A stretch of DNA of 64,000 nucleotides from Isoetes taiwanensis (lineage: Eukaryota; Streptophyta; Lycopodiopsida; Isoetales; Isoetaceae), in NCBI GenBank assembly GCA_021234155.1, contig JAJEKV010000100.1:2580116-2644115 (forward strand), written 5' to 3'. Position numbers and translations under genes: made by a program. Below the pieces are notes generated by a model. The model was given only the letters and a program-made list of their open reading frames with translations. It ran no database searches and was not told the origin of the DNA. Shown here one piece after another: positions 35,194-45,345 of this stretch; position 1 is the stretch's first letter; every line of letters begins with the position of its first letter.

Positions 35194-36163
35194 GGTAGCG
35201 ACCTCGAATTGTGCAAGAAAAAAAAAGAGTCGGGTTACTACTCCAAAATTGTTCTATTCGATTGCCTGAGTGCAAGAGAAAGGTTTATAGCGCGAAAATT
35301 GAAGCTCATGATTCCTTGAATCAGAGAGGGAATGATTTGCCGTGAGAAATGAATAACCCGTCGATGCCGCCCGTCGAAGCATTCGGCACCGGTCGGGCCC
35401 AATACCGCTCGTGTTCGCTAATAAAGGTGCTAACAAGGTGCTGGAACTCCTAAAAGTTGGGTAGGTTAAGTAAAAACATACCCGGAGACGATATTTCAAT
35501 CTATGGCTGCTGATAAAAAATGCTGCTTTACATGGAGCGGATAAGCTGGAGACCTTTTGTTGCCATTACATTACACAGTGAGGTCCATATATACAATTAA
35601 GTTGTTTCTCGATTGTAAACCTACTATTAAATATAAACTTGCTAACTAAATATGAGGACGTGTTATATTTGTCATTTGAGATTTGAAATTAGTTTGTCTT
35701 TGGTTTGTAACTTGAAGACAGAAGAAGGCAGAGATCTTAGACATTGCATATCCATATTCCTACAAGCTATATCATTAAACTTTGAAGGGTGTAGTAGTTA
35801 TTGCTAATCTTTGACCCATTTTCATGATTTGTGCAAACATGGAGCATTTTGGATCAAAAGGTATACTCCAAGTTTCAATAGTTTTGTGGATATAATCTAT
35901 GAAAATACAGTACTTTGTTTTGATGTCGGAGATCCTGGACCTATGCTAGATATTTCTAAGGAACTCAAGAAGGCAAAATCGTGCTATATATCCATTTGGA
36001 TGGCCATTTGTGCATTTCAAATGTTACAACTATTTCCAGCTAAAAATGCATTGTATTAAATGAAAATGTAATGTAATGTAATGTCCTTGATATTTTATAC
36101 AATCTCTTGAATTAATAATTAATATTTACGCCCTTAAAGTTTATCTATTTTTCCTTTTGTTAG
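35194..36163. other. 5' flank of the minus gene and unassigned DNA
   Basis: 35194-35520 is GC-richer with CCGTCGATGCCGCCCGTCG and a G/C palindrome-like stretch, plausible leader or promoter for the RING-like gene. An 82-codon frame at 35811-36059 has no recognised domain. ATGTAATGTAATGTAATGT lies at 36065-36083. Confidence 0.3.
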
Positions 36164-36627
36164 GGCCCGAAGGGCCCAAATTTTTTTTTGATATAACAAC
36201 AAACACATAATTACCAACCATTGCATTCAATGCATTTAAATTAAAATCCCCCTGAAACCCCCTTTGGTTTGGGTGCATATTCACACGGGGGGTTACTCCG
36301 GGCATCGAGAGCTGTCGGATGGGCATATTTACCCTTTATTCCTCGATCAGGACCGTACATAGCGATCCTCGTTTGTGGGGTATGCCTGTACAACTTTTTG
36401 TATACTGTATATTGAGGTTTGCAAAATACTATAAGGTTTGAAGGAATGTACTTAATGGTGTTAATTTTGTACATGTATTGTAAATTTTTAGGGGCTCTCG
36501 CTGCCCTACGTAACCCCCGTGTGAATATGCACCCAAACCAAAGGGGGTTTCAGGGGGATTTTAATTTAAATGCATTGAATGCAATGGTTGGTAATTATGT
36601 GTTGGTTGTTATATCAAAAAAAAATTT
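36164..36627. mobile_element. Foldback element related to the 8.8-9.5 kb palindrome
   Basis: The arms 36178-36312 and 36493-36627 are near-perfect inverted copies (about 135 bp) around a spacer of about 180 bp. The left outer edge carries GGGCCCGAAGGGCCC and a T tract, as in the palindrome arm at 8950. The arm core (TTTAAATTAAAATCCCC..GGTTTGGGTGCATATTCA) matches that palindrome's spacer. The right outer hairpin is missing, so this copy is truncated there. No ORF. Confidence 0.75.
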
Positions 36628-37139
36628 AATAATGATACATGCAATACAGAGTTCTCAGGGTCCAAATTCCCTTCATTATAACCACCAAGTTTCTTATCTA
36701 CATACAATATGGAAGCAATCTGCCTTGATATTTTAATTGTTGCATCCTGGGATAGCATCATTATCCATCACGTTATTTAATGTCTATGTTGGTACATGGA
36801 TGATGATATACTTCTAGGAAGAAAATTTCTCCTTCTATAGAGGTGGCATTATGAAGGTGGCTTCTATAGAGATGCTTCTATGGAGAGAACATATTCCAGT
36901 TGGCTTTTATATATTGGTTTTCTTGTGAGATGCACCTAATTAGCTAGTGGTTAGTTAGTATAACTCCTTTATCCCTCCTCCTTTCCGAGTTCTTTCCTTT
37001 CTAAAATTACAAGAAATTTTTTGGCTTCTTCATGTGGAAGTTTTTAGGTGGTCCCAAAGGAAACGTAATATCAAACGGTTGGCAATTCATTTGACTTTAA
37101 ATATATGCATCCTTTTTTAGTAAGAATGACCTTTATTAT
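36628..37139. other. Unassigned
   Basis: No gene or named repeat recognised. CTTCTATAGAGRTGGC-like motifs repeat loosely at 36830-36895. Confidence 0.3.
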
Positions 37140-38350
37140 CTAAGAGGTGGTCTGACAGAACTCAAGAAAGAATTGAGAAGAGCACAAGAATAGTTGAAAA
37201 TTCAAAAGGAACAGACAATAGCACATTTAGTTAAGTTATTGCTTGAGGAAATGATGAGTATGAAGGAGGCGATGACCAAGAAGGAAGGAAGGAAGGATAT
37301 ACAAGAACTGTCAGAAGGTAGGTGAATAAATCAAAATGTTTTAGGAGACCGCGTTCCAAATGTAGTAACTCAGGTCATTTTGGGAGAGAACGCCCGATTT
37401 GTAATTACTATGGTCTTGATCGAGATGAGCAATTTTGCCAAATAAAAGCATTTGATTTGTCAAAAGGGATTAACAGGTTAATGTGCAAGGGCAAATGAGA
37501 AACAACTACATGCATGATAGAGTTGTGTGAATCAGCATGTACTTCAGTTTTAGCAGTGACTGGGCACCAGGAAAACGAAGAAGGAAGAGTGGGACTTCAA
37601 GAAATTTCATCGCCTGCAGCAGCTAACACTATGCCGAACAGATTTGAAGTACTCTCCACTCCCAAGTTGCATAATATGGGGCCTACCAATCAAAGCCAGA
37701 TGCAAGTGGAACAATTATTGAAAGGTACGAAAATCACAATTGATTTATTGACCTTGCTTAGAGAATAGAATAGAATAGAATAGTTTTTTTAACGTCCACG
37801 GAGACCAATAGGTCATGGGACCCATACAATGGGCTAGTACAATAGGTCCGAGAGAAGCACCGAGCTACAGACATGGGTTTCTTAGGTTGGTTGAACCATT
37901 AGCTACATGAGAGAATACTTTACTTATGCAGAAAGGAAATATAGAGAACCCAGGAGTATTGACATGTTCATCTCAAACCGAAGGTCACAATTTGATGAAT
38001 GTAATAATAGATGGAGAATCTGGTGTAAATGTGATGCCATATCACATAATGATGAAATTGTGGTTGAAAATAACATCGATCGCCCCCTTAGTTATAAGAG
38101 GATTCAACCAGCATGCAGTGAGCCCTATGGGATTGGTGGAGAATGTAAGGCTTAATGTGAAGGGTGTAATAGCACACGTTAACCTCATGGTAGTGTCGCT
38201 ACCTGAAAGTCAAGGAAATAGTAGTTATGATTTGTTGCTAGGGAGGACATGGTTGCGATCAGTAAATGCCAGGTTCATGTGGGGTGATGGTAAGTGCATT
38301 ATAACGGATAGGCATGAAACTGTTGTGCTTTATACAACAGCAGTAGCTGG
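37140..38350 (+). pseudogene. Ty3/gypsy gag-protease remnant
   Basis: 37340-37430 encodes a zinc-knuckle-like CSNSGHFGRERPICNYYG with one Cys lost. 37926-38350 encodes a retropepsin-like domain: VIIDGESGVNVMPYHIM (active-site Asp block) and SSYDLLLGRTWLRSVNA. A SINE-like tail (37766-37915) separates the two. At 38351 the ORF runs into the LTR of the 12.4-kb element. After that element, at 50751, ARKQDEMINYLEYTWW continues the frame for a few codons. No RT or integrase of this element is present. Confidence 0.6.
37766..37915 (-). mobile_element. SINE-like copy with (TATTC)n tail
   Basis: On the minus strand the end reads ..GACCTATTGGTCTCCGTGGACGTTAAAA followed by CTATTCTATTCTATTC. The tail repeat is at 37766-37786. 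The same 3' module occurs at 4079, 45297 and 47291. The tRNA-like head is degenerate, so the left boundary at 37915 is approximate. Confidence 0.4.
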
Positions 38351-38948
38351 TGTTTAGGGTCTGGGTTCGGGAACTCCTGGAAGACAGCCCTCTGTGAGGA
38401 CCCGTGGATCTAACAGGAGAATCCGGGGGACTATGTCACGCGGGATTTGCAAGAAGAGAACAAGAAGAAGAAAACAGAACCAAGAGAACAAAGAGAGGAA
38501 AATGATAAGCTTCCTTGATATCAATGATGAACATACATGAGCTCTCGCAATCGAGAGAAAACTGAGAAGAGACAAGACTCAAAACTCATCTAGCACTCAT
38601 GTGCTAGCTCTACTCATATATATAGTACAATGGCCTTTGGCCCAATATAGACACTCTGACTGATCTCGGTGCCGACTCCTGGAAGGAGGCCTGATTTGCA
38701 GGAATGCTGGCGGTGCCTCTTGAAGTGCCTAGAATCACCCGGACGCCGACGTGCTGGTGTGATCGGCCATCACTTGTCCGGAGCGGGCGCCTCTTGGTAC
38801 TGCACCCGTGCTTTGATCAAGTGGTGGTCCGCTTGGTCTTCTCACCGGGCCTTTGACGACCGACCCGTTGTTGATCAGGGATCCTTGTTCTTGACCTGGT
38901 GCATTTGTATGCATGAATAGTCCTGTACCAGGAGGCACAGGACTAACA
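38351..38948 (-). repeat. 3' LTR of the 12.4-kb element
   Basis: TG..CA termini. A TATA box (TATATATA, about 38617-38624) sits about 330 bp into the LTR on the minus strand, so U3 is about 38948-38595. It is nearly identical to the other LTR over 38356-38730 but visibly more diverged over 38731-38900. The accessory ORF runs 213 bp into this LTR. Confidence 0.88.
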
Positions 38949-40306
38949 CTCCCCCCCACCAAACGACACTCAGTGTGAAGAAAAGGAGGAAGTGTTTCTG
39001 GGGGCGGGAAGCCATCAGTCTGAAAGTGATCCTCACGGGAGTGAGGACGGGCACCATTATGGTACTTGCCAATGAGATCCTGGCGTATTTGAAGAGCAGG
39101 AGGAGTGTTGAGCCCAAGGGCAGGATCTGCATCAATGAGAAAACGAGATCGCACCATGTCTTCAAGGGCAGCATGGGCGTCAGAAGAAACAAACTGGCAT
39201 TCCATGAGGAGGCAGGTCTGGAGACCGAAGGCACTGACGCTGGCATTCGGATTGCAGTGAAAGATTGGACGCTGCCGATTTAAGGAGCTGAGCAAGATGC
39301 ATTTGAGAGCAGCACAAAAACCGGCTTGAAGGTGGACTGAAGGATCTGGTGAGGTGGCGGCATTCTGCAAGAAGGTGTCAAGACCATGAAGCGCATCAGC
39401 AGGGCGTTGCCAACCACGCTCATTGGCAATATAGATCCAATTCATGGTGTTATCAAGAGTGGCACCATCCTCCCAATTGGAGCGGCGTACAAAACGGGGA
39501 TCCCACCGGAGATCCGTCGAGATCTGAGGTGGAGTCCAGCCAGCATGGCCATCCATGACTTTGGTCCAAAAGGGGAGACGCCAATCAGAGGTCAGGAACC
39601 TGGGGCGTGGAGGAACACCCAGGGAAGCATAGGGAGAGGGGACCATGCCCGTAGGCGTGGGTTGCTGAGCCTGCTCCCGGAATTCACTGACAAGGGCCGG
39701 ATCAAGAGCTTTGCACCAACGGTCCCAGGCAGAAGCAGAGAGCTGAGAGTTGACAGGAGGGCTATCCCAGCCCGTGGGGACTGTCTTGCTATCCAGAAGA
39801 GCACGTAATTGATTGTAACCGGCTAGGTGCTGCATATAAACTTGTGCATAGGGAAGATCCTCGGGATGTCCCAGATACTTCCTTATCTGTTGCAGCACTT
39901 CCGCTTGCCAGAGAGGCAAATGATGAGCAAGCTCAGGCATGTACTCTTGATGAAGAGCGTGTGTCTGAGCATGATCAGCTAGATAGGGGTTGTTATCCAC
40001 AAGCAACCATTGAAGATTGGGGTCAGCCTGAAAGTTCTGTGGTGGTCCATCCCGAAATCTCTCCTGTGTATCACCCAGATAGAAATCATGAAAAATGTAA
40101 GCCATGGGCTGAACAACTCTGAAGGTGATGAAATCCGGATCTTCGCAGTGAATGAGATCAAAGACCAAAAGGGCACAGCATACACCTTTGTCTTCAATAG
40201 AGAGTTCCGGCCGATCCAAGAAAATCTGCATCTTCTTGTGGGGAACATCGACGGGACCATCAGCCCCATGCCACTTCAGAAGAAAGAGGTGGCGGCGGGC
40301 AACCAC
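38735..40306 (-). CDS. Accessory ORF, second part (unknown protein)
   Basis: 523 codons open on the minus strand, overlapping the end of the upstream ORF by 31 bp in another frame, so the two were probably one protein of about 1000 residues or are joined by frameshifting. It begins with Leu/Trp/His-rich sequence (LFLLKWHGADGPVDVPH) and contains Trp-rich and Pro-rich blocks (NWIYIANERGWQRPADAL; TGMVPSPYASLGVPPRP). No retroviral domain, membrane helix or signal peptide is obvious. The last 70 codons lie in the 3' LTR. The position between pol and 3' LTR is where extra or env-like ORFs of plant LTR elements sit. Confidence 0.55.
   Translation of the reverse strand: MVARRHLFLLKWHGADGPVDVPHKKMQIFLDRPELSIEDKGVCCALLVFDLIHCEDPDFITFRVVQPMAYIFHDFYLGDTQERFRDGPPQNFQADPNLQWLLVDNNPYLADHAQTHALHQEYMPELAHHLPLWQAEVLQQIRKYLGHPEDLPYAQVYMQHLAGYNQLRALLDSKTVPTGWDSPPVNSQLSASAWDRWCKALDPALVSEFREQAQQPTPTGMVPSPYASLGVPPRPRFLTSDWRLPFWTKVMDGHAGWTPPQISTDLRWDPRFVRRSNWEDGATLDNTMNWIYIANERGWQRPADALHGLDTFLQNAATSPDPSVHLQAGFCAALKCILLSSLNRQRPIFHCNPNASVSAFGLQTCLLMECQFVSSDAHAALEDMVRSRFLIDADPALGLNTPPALQIRQDLIGKYHNGARPHSREDHFQTDGFPPPETLPPFLHTECRLVGGSVSPVPPGTGLFMHTNAPGQEQGSLINNGSVVKGPVRRPSGPPLDQSTGAVPRGARSGQVMADHTSTSASG
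38949..38960 (-). promoter_or_regulatory. Polypurine tract next to 3' LTR
   Basis: The minus strand reads GGTGGGGGGGAG directly before the LTR's TGTTAGTCC. This is the expected plus-strand priming site and fixes the element's orientation. Confidence 0.75.
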
Positions 40307-41790
40307 ATAATCCAGATAACAGGAAGGAACTGGAAAATCAACAGGCAGGTTGCTAACGATGGTAACATAGCCGTCAAGTTTGGTCTGAGCCTCATCGTCG
40401 CCAGATAGCTAGCTTGTCGTAAGTGTTGTTCGAGGTCACGGATCCTGTTGTCCTTTTCTAACAGAAGGCGTGATTGGTCACGGACCCGTTTCTGAGAATG
40501 GTTGACCTGTGAGGAGGATTGCCCAGGAGCATTTAGTCGAAGCACGGCAATCTCAGCGTCATCAAGAATTTTCTGTTTCTTAACCTCCGTAAGCTGATCT
40601 TGGAGAGATGTGAGCCGAGAGGTCTGTGTGGAAAGCTGAGCCGTCAAAGAGGCAATTTGAGCGTCACGCTCTGTAAGGTTTTGAACTTGAGTGCTGTAAT
40701 TGTCACAAAGCTCGGAGTATAAGGCGTCTAGCTTAGCAATATCTTTCTCCTTGTTACCCAAGAGGGTATCTTTGGACTTGTTTTGCTCCAATAAGTCCTG
40801 AATTTCGGTTTGGAGCTGAGCCTGCTGATCGGTAAGCAGAGTAATCTGATTTTGGGCAGCCTTGAGATCTTCACGGGCCTGTAAAAAGGCCCCGTGCTTG
40901 TCTTGAAGCTGGGTCTCTAGAGTCTGAACTTGCGTGGTAGCAGCTTGAATGTCGCGGTGAACCGCGTCGGAGGTTTCCAGGGCCATTTGAACCCCATTCA
41001 TAAGAGCTTCTTGGGATTCCTGTAACTTGAGAGCAGTAGCTTGAACTTCCTGCTGATACTGGTACAAAAGCTGTCGAGGGTGCTGTGGTGGTGGAGCCTG
41101 TTGTTGCCTTGTTTGCGATGTTTGTGAGACATGGTGTGAACTGGAAGGCTTTGATTCTGTAGCGGAGGAGGAGACAGTGACATGTGAGTGCGGAATTTTG
41201 ACATGACCAGAAGAAGAAGAAGGGCGTGAAGTGCCGACTGGGTGAGTCTGAGGAAGGGATCGCTGAGTGGAATCATGAGAATGAGGAGGTGTGGGAGGAA
41301 AGTAATGACAGATGAGGGCTTGCAGATGGCCTCCCACGGAAACTTCAGAGATAGAAGTGGCAGCCCTAAGACGGTCAACTTCTTGGAGAAGACGGTAGAA
41401 CAACAATTGGGGCCAATCAATGTGGTTGTTGGAGCGAATAGCAGTGATCATGATATTATAGAAAGGCTTATTGATATGGGTGTTCTTGATAGAATACCCA
41501 AGGAACTTGCGCCAGAGAAACTTGACAAAAGTTTCATGGGGCTTGTCAATATTTGTCGCGATGCACATTTGCTTGATAACCCGTGAGCACCAAACTTCGA
41601 CATCTAGATCCCGTATGGTAGACCAAGATAAACATGGGGTTTGCAAAGGAATATGGAATACCTTAGAAATCAGTCTTTGGTCAAAAAAATGGTAGTGCCA
41701 TCTACCAATCGTAGTGTATCCATGTGGACTGTTGGACGATGTGAGCAAGGAACCGCCTAACCGGTCCGGATTTGGAGCCCTAAGTTCCAT
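40276..41790 (-). CDS. Accessory ORF, first part with coiled coil
   Basis: 504 codons on the minus strand. Residues 1-170 are a globular-looking segment (CLSWSTIRDLDVEVWCS, FLWRKFLGYSIKN, IDWPQLLFYRLLQEVDRL, GGHLQALICHYFPP), with the flavour of plant mobile-domain or transposon-associated proteins; this is an impression, not a match. Residues 175-240 are Ser/His/Pro-rich. Residues 245-470 are a long heptad-patterned, Gln-rich coiled coil (TQVQTLETQLQDK; AQLQTEIQDLLEQ; DAQIASLTAQLS). It runs into the 38735-40306 ORF in a different frame. No enzyme motif is seen. Confidence 0.55.
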   Translation of the reverse strand: MELRAPNPDRLGGSLLTSSNSPHGYTTIGRWHYHFFDQRLISKVFHIPLQTPCLSWSTIRDLDVEVWCSRVIKQMCIATNIDKPHETFVKFLWRKFLGYSIKNTHINKPFYNIMITAIRSNNHIDWPQLLFYRLLQEVDRLRAATSISEVSVGGHLQALICHYFPPTPPHSHDSTQRSLPQTHPVGTSRPSSSSGHVKIPHSHVTVSSSATESKPSSSHHVSQTSQTRQQQAPPPQHPRQLLYQYQQEVQATALKLQESQEALMNGVQMALETSDAVHRDIQAATTQVQTLETQLQDKHGAFLQAREDLKAAQNQITLLTDQQAQLQTEIQDLLEQNKSKDTLLGNKEKDIAKLDALYSELCDNYSTQVQNLTERDAQIASLTAQLSTQTSRLTSLQDQLTEVKKQKILDDAEIAVLRLNAPGQSSSQVNHSQKRVRDQSRLLLEKDNRIRDLEQHLRQASYLATMRLRPNLTAMLPSLATCLLIFQFLPVIWIMWLPAATSFF

Positions 41791-42432
41791 CCGTGAGAAT
41801 TGTAAAGCTTCGGCATTTCTGCGACTTCAATGATTTGGGCCAACAAGGGCTTCACCGAAAGTGGGCGCAAGAAAGATACGACTTAAAAGAGCCGGTCCCC
41901 GGGAGCAAAGAGTTTGAAGTGTAGGTAATCTTGGTGCAGCCATGGCAAAGAGCTTCAGAAAAGAATGGTGATGCAAAGGCGGAGAGCGGAGAACGGAGGA
42001 CGAAGGCGCAGAGAGACGAAAAGGTTTAGGGCACGCAAATGGAGGCGGCGAGGCATGATGAGGACGAAACCGCAAACCGCTGATGGTGCCGTGTTGAAAA
42101 GATGCCAAGGAGGCGATTGAGAGGCAAAAATTTGGCTAAGTCCCCAAACAACAAAGGGAGAAGCAATGAACGGTGGAGATGAGACGTGAGAGAATGATCG
42201 GAGGTGACAGGTGGCCCAAGGACACGCATTAATGGTCGACGGGTATGAAAAGAAGGAAGGACATTTAATGCTGGCAACTCGAAGTGGGATATCATTAAAA
42301 CGAATGTGTCAGAAGGTACCATGGCTAGATATGCGGCGGGAGAAAAGATTCTCATTTTAGAAACAAATTTTGCATTGCAAACACGCTATTAATTTTTGAT
42401 TGGTCCACGTCGACAAGGAGTTCCTCGGTTGG
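41791..42432. other. Upstream of accessory ORF, open frames unrecognised
   Basis: Minus-strand frames at 42108-41827 and 42355-42026 are Pro/Ser-rich and without recognised domains. They may be eroded upstream sequence of the same retroelement. Confidence 0.3.
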
Positions 42433-42737
42433 CTATATAAGACGAACCTGGAGTGAAGCGAAGACATCTCATGGCGCTCAGTATGTCTGCGGCTGGTTTG
42501 TATGACAAATGCACTATGCCTTCTAATTGCCTGGAGTGGATTACTTGTAAAATGGACTGTCTGGACCTCTGGCGGTGCCACAATCGTGGCATTGCTATGG
42601 ACGGGTGGTGCGCCGGCATGGCTGAGCATGCCGATCCTCATACCAACGGAATGGAGGTGATTCTGCACCTCCGCTGGGACCCTGAGCAGAATTGGTACCA
42701 CATCCTGCGTATCACCTCTGCTCCGAACCCGGAGTAG
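42433..42737 (+). CDS. Small ORF behind a TATA box, unknown
   Basis: CTATATAAG (42433-42441) precedes ATG at 42471, which opens 88 codons (MALSMSAAGLYDKC..) ending TAG at 42735-42737. Cys/Trp-rich blocks (CLEWITCKMDCLDLWRC) and WDPEQNWYHIL are seen. The spacing from TATA to ATG is short, so the 5' leader would be only a few bases. The opposite strand is also open, so coding status is uncertain. Confidence 0.25.
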
Positions 42738-42839
42738 AGGGTTTTTCTTCTTAGGACATAGTACACTACCACCCCAATTCTGGGTCCACACCTAAAAACA
42801 ACAGTAACAAAAAGACCACATGTCGTTGTTCCAAAAAAT

Positions 42840-43560
42840 CTACATGTGGTTATGTGGAGGTGTGGTTTATTAAGGAGGTGGTGTAGTTTTTTTTATGGAT
42901 CTATAGTTTTTTTTTTTTTGAAGGTGTGGTCTTTTTTTGAGGTGTCGTTTTTTTAAAAGAAGTGTTGCTTATTTTTTTGAGGGGTTGTTGTTTTTAAGAA
43001 GGTGTTGTTTTTTGAGGTGTAGTTTTTAAGTAGTCGTTTTTTATGGAAGTATAGTTTTTTGAAGTGTGGTTTATAAGGAGGTATAGTTTTTAAGTGGTTG
43101 TTTTTTAGGAAGTATGGTTTTCTGAAGTGGTATGATTATTTTTTAATCGAGGTGTTGTTTTTTGAGGTGTCGTTTATAAGTGGGTGTAGTTTTTAAATAG
43201 CTGTTTTTTAAAGAAGTATGGTTTTTTGAAGTGTGGTTTATAAGCGGGTGTAGTTTTTAAGTGGCTGTTTTTTAATGAAGTATGGTTTTCTGAAGTGGTG
43301 TAGTTTATAACTAGGCGTAGTGTTTAAGAAGCTATTTTTAAGGAAATATGATGTTTTTTGGTGTGGTTTATATAACTAGGTATAGTTTTCACGTAGCTAT
43401 TTTTTAAAGTAGGTATGGTTTTTTGAGGTGTGGTTTTTAAGTAGGTGTAGTTTTTAAGTGGCTGTTTTTTTACAGAAGTGTGGTTTTCTGAAGTGGCGTA
43501 GTTTTTACGCAGCTATTTCTTAAGGAAGTATGGTCTTTTTGAGGCTATTTCTTAAGCGAA
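42840..43560. repeat. G/T-rich minisatellite, first block
   Basis: About 60-65-bp units: GAAGTATGGTTTT.TGAAGTG then TGGTTTATAAG.GGGTGTAG then TTTTTAAGTGGCTGTTTTTTAA. Units are degenerate and vary in length. The same unit returns at 44228-44660. Confidence 0.8.
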
Positions 43561-43656
43561 ACACCACCACCTGGAATATTGTTTGTATGCTCAACTTTGG
43601 GAATGTATCGTATTGTTTTACATTCGTGAAAAATAACTTCAACGGTTAGATCCAAC

Positions 43657-44010
43657 CACTACAAGAGAATGAGCATTTTTTGTCAGAAAAATCTTAGACT
43701 GTCTAGAGAGATTTTTGCCTGACGTACAGGCTGACGAACGTAATGACGATTACTATTTTGGTGCTTTTCCTGACGATACTACATCAGACATATCGTCACA
43801 TAAATCGTCAGAAGCCTTCATCAGGTTAAGCGTCACATTAATCGTCAGAATATACGTCAAATATGTATCGTCAGAAAAAGCGTCAGAATTTGTGTCAGAA
43901 TATGCGTCAGAATAATCGTCAGAAAATGCGTCAGATATATCATCAGATTTTGCGTCAGACTATTCGTCAGATATTGCATCAGACTAATAGTCAGATGGTG
44001 CTTTTCTAGG
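43657..44010. mobile_element. CACTA-type terminus with CGTCAGA subterminal repeats
   Basis: CACTACAAGAGAATGAGC at 43657 has the CACTA TIR start. From 43700 to 44003 the motif CGTCAGA or its variants (ATCAGA, AGTCAGA) occurs more than fifteen times in direct order, as in En/Spm subterminal regions. No opposite TIR was found before the minisatellite resumes at 44228, so the element is short, broken or one-ended. Confidence 0.6.
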
Positions 44011-44227
44011 CGCTATTACAATTTTAGTTATAACATTTGATGGAACAGTATATTTTAGGTGAAATTTGATGTTTCACAAAGCTCCTCGATCTGTCTAATG
44101 ATGTATTATTTAATTAAGCTTGATTTAGTTCCGGGAGGGGGGGGGGATTAATTTCCATCCCTAGATAGTATTGTAGGTTTGAGCTAACGCGGACCCCATA
44201 TTTATACGTTTATGGGACCCATACGTG
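44011..44227. other. Unassigned tail of the CACTA-like segment
   Basis: Contains G9 at 44137-44145 and TATACGTTTATGGGACCCATACGTG near 44200. Nothing coding. The outer limit of the CACTA-like insertion may fall here. Confidence 0.3.
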
Positions 44228-44660
44228 TTGTTTTTTAAAAGTAGCCGTAGTTTTAATATAGATGTTTTTTAAAGAAGTATGATATTTTGAAGTGTGGTTT
44301 ATAAGTGGGTGTAGTTTTTAAGTGGCTGTTTTTTAATGAAGTATGGTTTTATGAAGTGGTGTAGTTTATAACTAGGTGTACTTTTTAAGAAGCTATTTTT
44401 TAAGGAAGTATAGTTTTTTTGAGGTGTGGCTTATATAACTAGGTGTAGTTTTTAAGTATAGCTATTTTTTAAAGTAAGTATGGTTTTTTGAGGTGTGGTT
44501 TATAAGTAGGTATAGTTTTTAAGTGGCTGTTCTTTAAAAAAGTGTGGTTTTCTGAAATGGTGTGGTTTATAACTAGGTGTAGTTTTTAAGTAGTTATTTC
44601 TTAAGGAAGTATGTTTTTTTTTTGAGGTTTTTTTGAGGCTATTTTTAAGCAGAGCACTAC
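44228..44660. repeat. G/T-rich minisatellite, second block
   Basis: Same units as 42840-43560. Both blocks are followed by the same single-copy-like flank (ACCASCTGGAATATTGTTTGTRTGCT..CTTCAACGGT.AGATCCAA), at 43570-43655 and 44650-44748, so block plus flank is a large direct duplication. Confidence 0.75.
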
Positions 44661-44744
44661 CAGCTGGAATATTGTTTGTGTGCTTAAATTTGGGAATGTA
44701 ACATATTGTTGTACATTCATGAAAAATACCTTCAACGGTAGATC

Positions 44745-45200
44745 CAAGGTGGCTCAAACATGCCACGTGGGCTCCATGCCACCTAATCTCCAACATGCCA
44801 AGGTGGCTCAAGCATGCCATCTAGGCACCATCATGCCACCTAGGCTCAAACATCCCAAGGTGGCTCAAATATGCCAAGGTGGCTCAAACATGCCATGCGG
44901 GCTCCTACATGCCACCTAGGCTCCAACATGCCAACGTGGCTCCAACATGCCACCTAGGCTCAAATATGCCAAGGTGGCTCAAATATGCCATGTGGGCTCC
45001 AACATGCCACCTAGGCTCCAACATGCCAAGGTGGCTCAAACATGCCACCTAGGCTTCAAAATGCCATGCAAGCTCCAATGTGCCACCTAGGGTCCAACAT
45101 GCCAAGGTGGTTCAAACATGCCATCTAGGCTCCAAAATGCCACCAGGCTCCAACACGCTCCAAAATGCCACTAGGCTCTCCACCAGGCTCCAACAAAAGA
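44745..45200. repeat. CATGCC-rich satellite, first block
   Basis: Interspersed 18-20-bp words GGTGGCTCAAACATGCCA and CACCTAGGCTCCAACATGCC in variable order, more than twenty copies. It contains no gene. Confidence 0.8.
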
Positions 45201-45296
45201 GACACGAACGCGCGACGTTGCATTATTCCGCAACCACCTCCTAGGTCAATTGAGTACAAACATGTTAGACATGAGCTACTTTGGCGCTTCTTAGAG

Positions 45297-45345
45297 AATA
45301 GAATAGAATAGAATATGATTTTATCGCCCACGGAGAAGGGGTGGT
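45297..45345 (-). mobile_element. SINE-like 3' end with (TATTC)n tail
   Basis: A (GAATA)n run at 45297-45317, then TGATTTTATCGCCCACGGAGA. On the minus strand this is TCTCCGTGGGCGATAAAATCA plus the pentanucleotide tail, the same 3' module as at 37766. The body upstream on the minus strand (toward 45480) is not recognised. Confidence 0.4.

Noticed and set aside
39349-40408. Several plus-strand frames of 69-140 codons
   Set aside because: They are opposite the long accessory ORF of the LTR element and arise from its GC-rich composition.
45185-45285. Second tRNA-like sequence on the minus strand (TAGCTCATGTC ... GCGTTCGTGTC)
   Set aside because: The A-like and B-like boxes are about 60 nt apart and the predicted arms do not pair; not called as tRNA or SINE head.
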